Assembly (NCBI GenBank): GCA_910588965.1 | Contig: CAJUSO010000042.1 | Coordinates: forward strand, 1 to 31,125 | Source: an uncultured Lachnospiraceae bacterium | Lineage (GTDB): Bacteria > Bacillota > Clostridia > Lachnospirales > Lachnospiraceae | Length of the DNA stretch: 31,125 nucleotides | Direction: 5' to 3' | In this document: piece after piece, positions 30,943-31,125 of the stretch | Position numbering within the stretch: the stretch's first letter is position 1 | How the letters are laid out: each line of letters opens with the position of its first letter | The notes under the pieces: model-generated | What the model was told of the DNA's origin: nothing | Databases searched by the model: none | Seen by the model: the letters and a program-made list of their open reading frames with translations, nothing else | Position numbers and translations under genes: made by a program

Positions 30943-31002
30943 AATCTCCTCCCAACCGTTGGCATGTTTTCTTCCTGCAGAAGCTTAAAGCGCCCATGCT
31001 TG

Positions 31003-31018
31003 GGCGGTTGCTTCCCTT
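31003..31018 (-). promoter_or_regulatory. Hairpin in the leader of the ParB-BMP operon
   Basis: On the minus strand CGCCCA and TGGGCG flank a 4-base loop in the 5' leader, downstream of the promoter and well before the start codon. It is not followed by T residues. It may be a small structure that tunes mRNA stability; I recognise no riboswitch class here. Confidence 0.35.
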
Positions 31019-31024
31019 TTGGCA

Positions 31025-31053
31025 ATTATAACACAGGAAAAAAGATATTTCCA
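31025..31053 (-). promoter_or_regulatory. Promoter of the ParB-BMP / metallophosphoesterase operon
   Basis: A perfect TATAAT (31025-31030 on the minus strand) with an extended TGT just upstream, and TGGAAA as -35 (31048-31053) 17 bases away. The start codon lies about 80 bases downstream. Confidence 0.65.
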
Positions 31054-31125
31054 TAGAAAATATGCCATGCCCCAGAATAAACGCATGAACGGATACTCTC
31101 TAATTGCCATCCAATTATTTGGTGA

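Overview
The window reads as chromosome of a spore-forming, anaerobic Firmicute, most likely a Lachnospiraceae-type Clostridia. Reasons: sporulation genes (spoIIP, gpr), oxygen-sensitive class III ribonucleotide reductase (nrdD/nrdG), a phosphofructokinase with the PPi-type active site, strong AGGAGG ribosome binding sites, a moderate G+C content, and the conserved block asp23-nusB-xseA-xseB-ispA-dxs-tlyA-nadK-argR. Species cannot be fixed from sequence reading alone.

Layout: 49-9484 (minus strand, transcribed right to left) is the conserved housekeeping operon: asp23-like, nusB, xseA, xseB, then isoprenoid genes ispA and dxs, then tlyA, nadK and argR (recN would be expected just beyond the left edge). 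A complete type II restriction-modification pair (C5 cytosine methyltransferase plus Eco47II-like endonuclease) with its own promoter sits between xseB and ispA. A divergent promoter region (9485-9674) separates this operon from a PPi-type phosphofructokinase on the plus strand, which ends at a strong bidirectional terminator.

11009-18067 (minus) is a secreted two-gene module: a 1870-residue M60-type metallopeptidase with dockerin, FN3 and F5/8C modules, followed by a secreted protein with an N-terminal domain resembling a cohesin fold and three FN3 repeats. They may form a surface or secreted glycoprotein-degrading complex. Next come a CorA-like transporter, spoIIP and gpr (minus), and the divergent plus-strand rpsT with a UUG start and a long leader.

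22463-25094 holds nrdD-nrdG, preceded by NrdR-box-like sites. 25239-26540 is a two-gene, self-promoted cassette: an XRE helix-turn-helix fused to a DUF3990/ADP-ribosyltransferase-like domain, plus a small acidic partner, which looks like a toxin-antitoxin or defence module. 26695-28213 holds the RNA ligase rtcB behind a small cysteine-pair protein. 28396-30942 holds a metallophosphoesterase behind a large cytoplasmic fusion of a ParB-like domain and a BMP (PnrA-like) ligand-binding domain.

The four items that stand out are the R-M pair inside the xseB-ispA junction, the M60-dockerin/cohesin-like pair, the HTH-ART cassette, and the ParB-BMP fusion. All functional calls come from motif reading and family knowledge; no database search was run.
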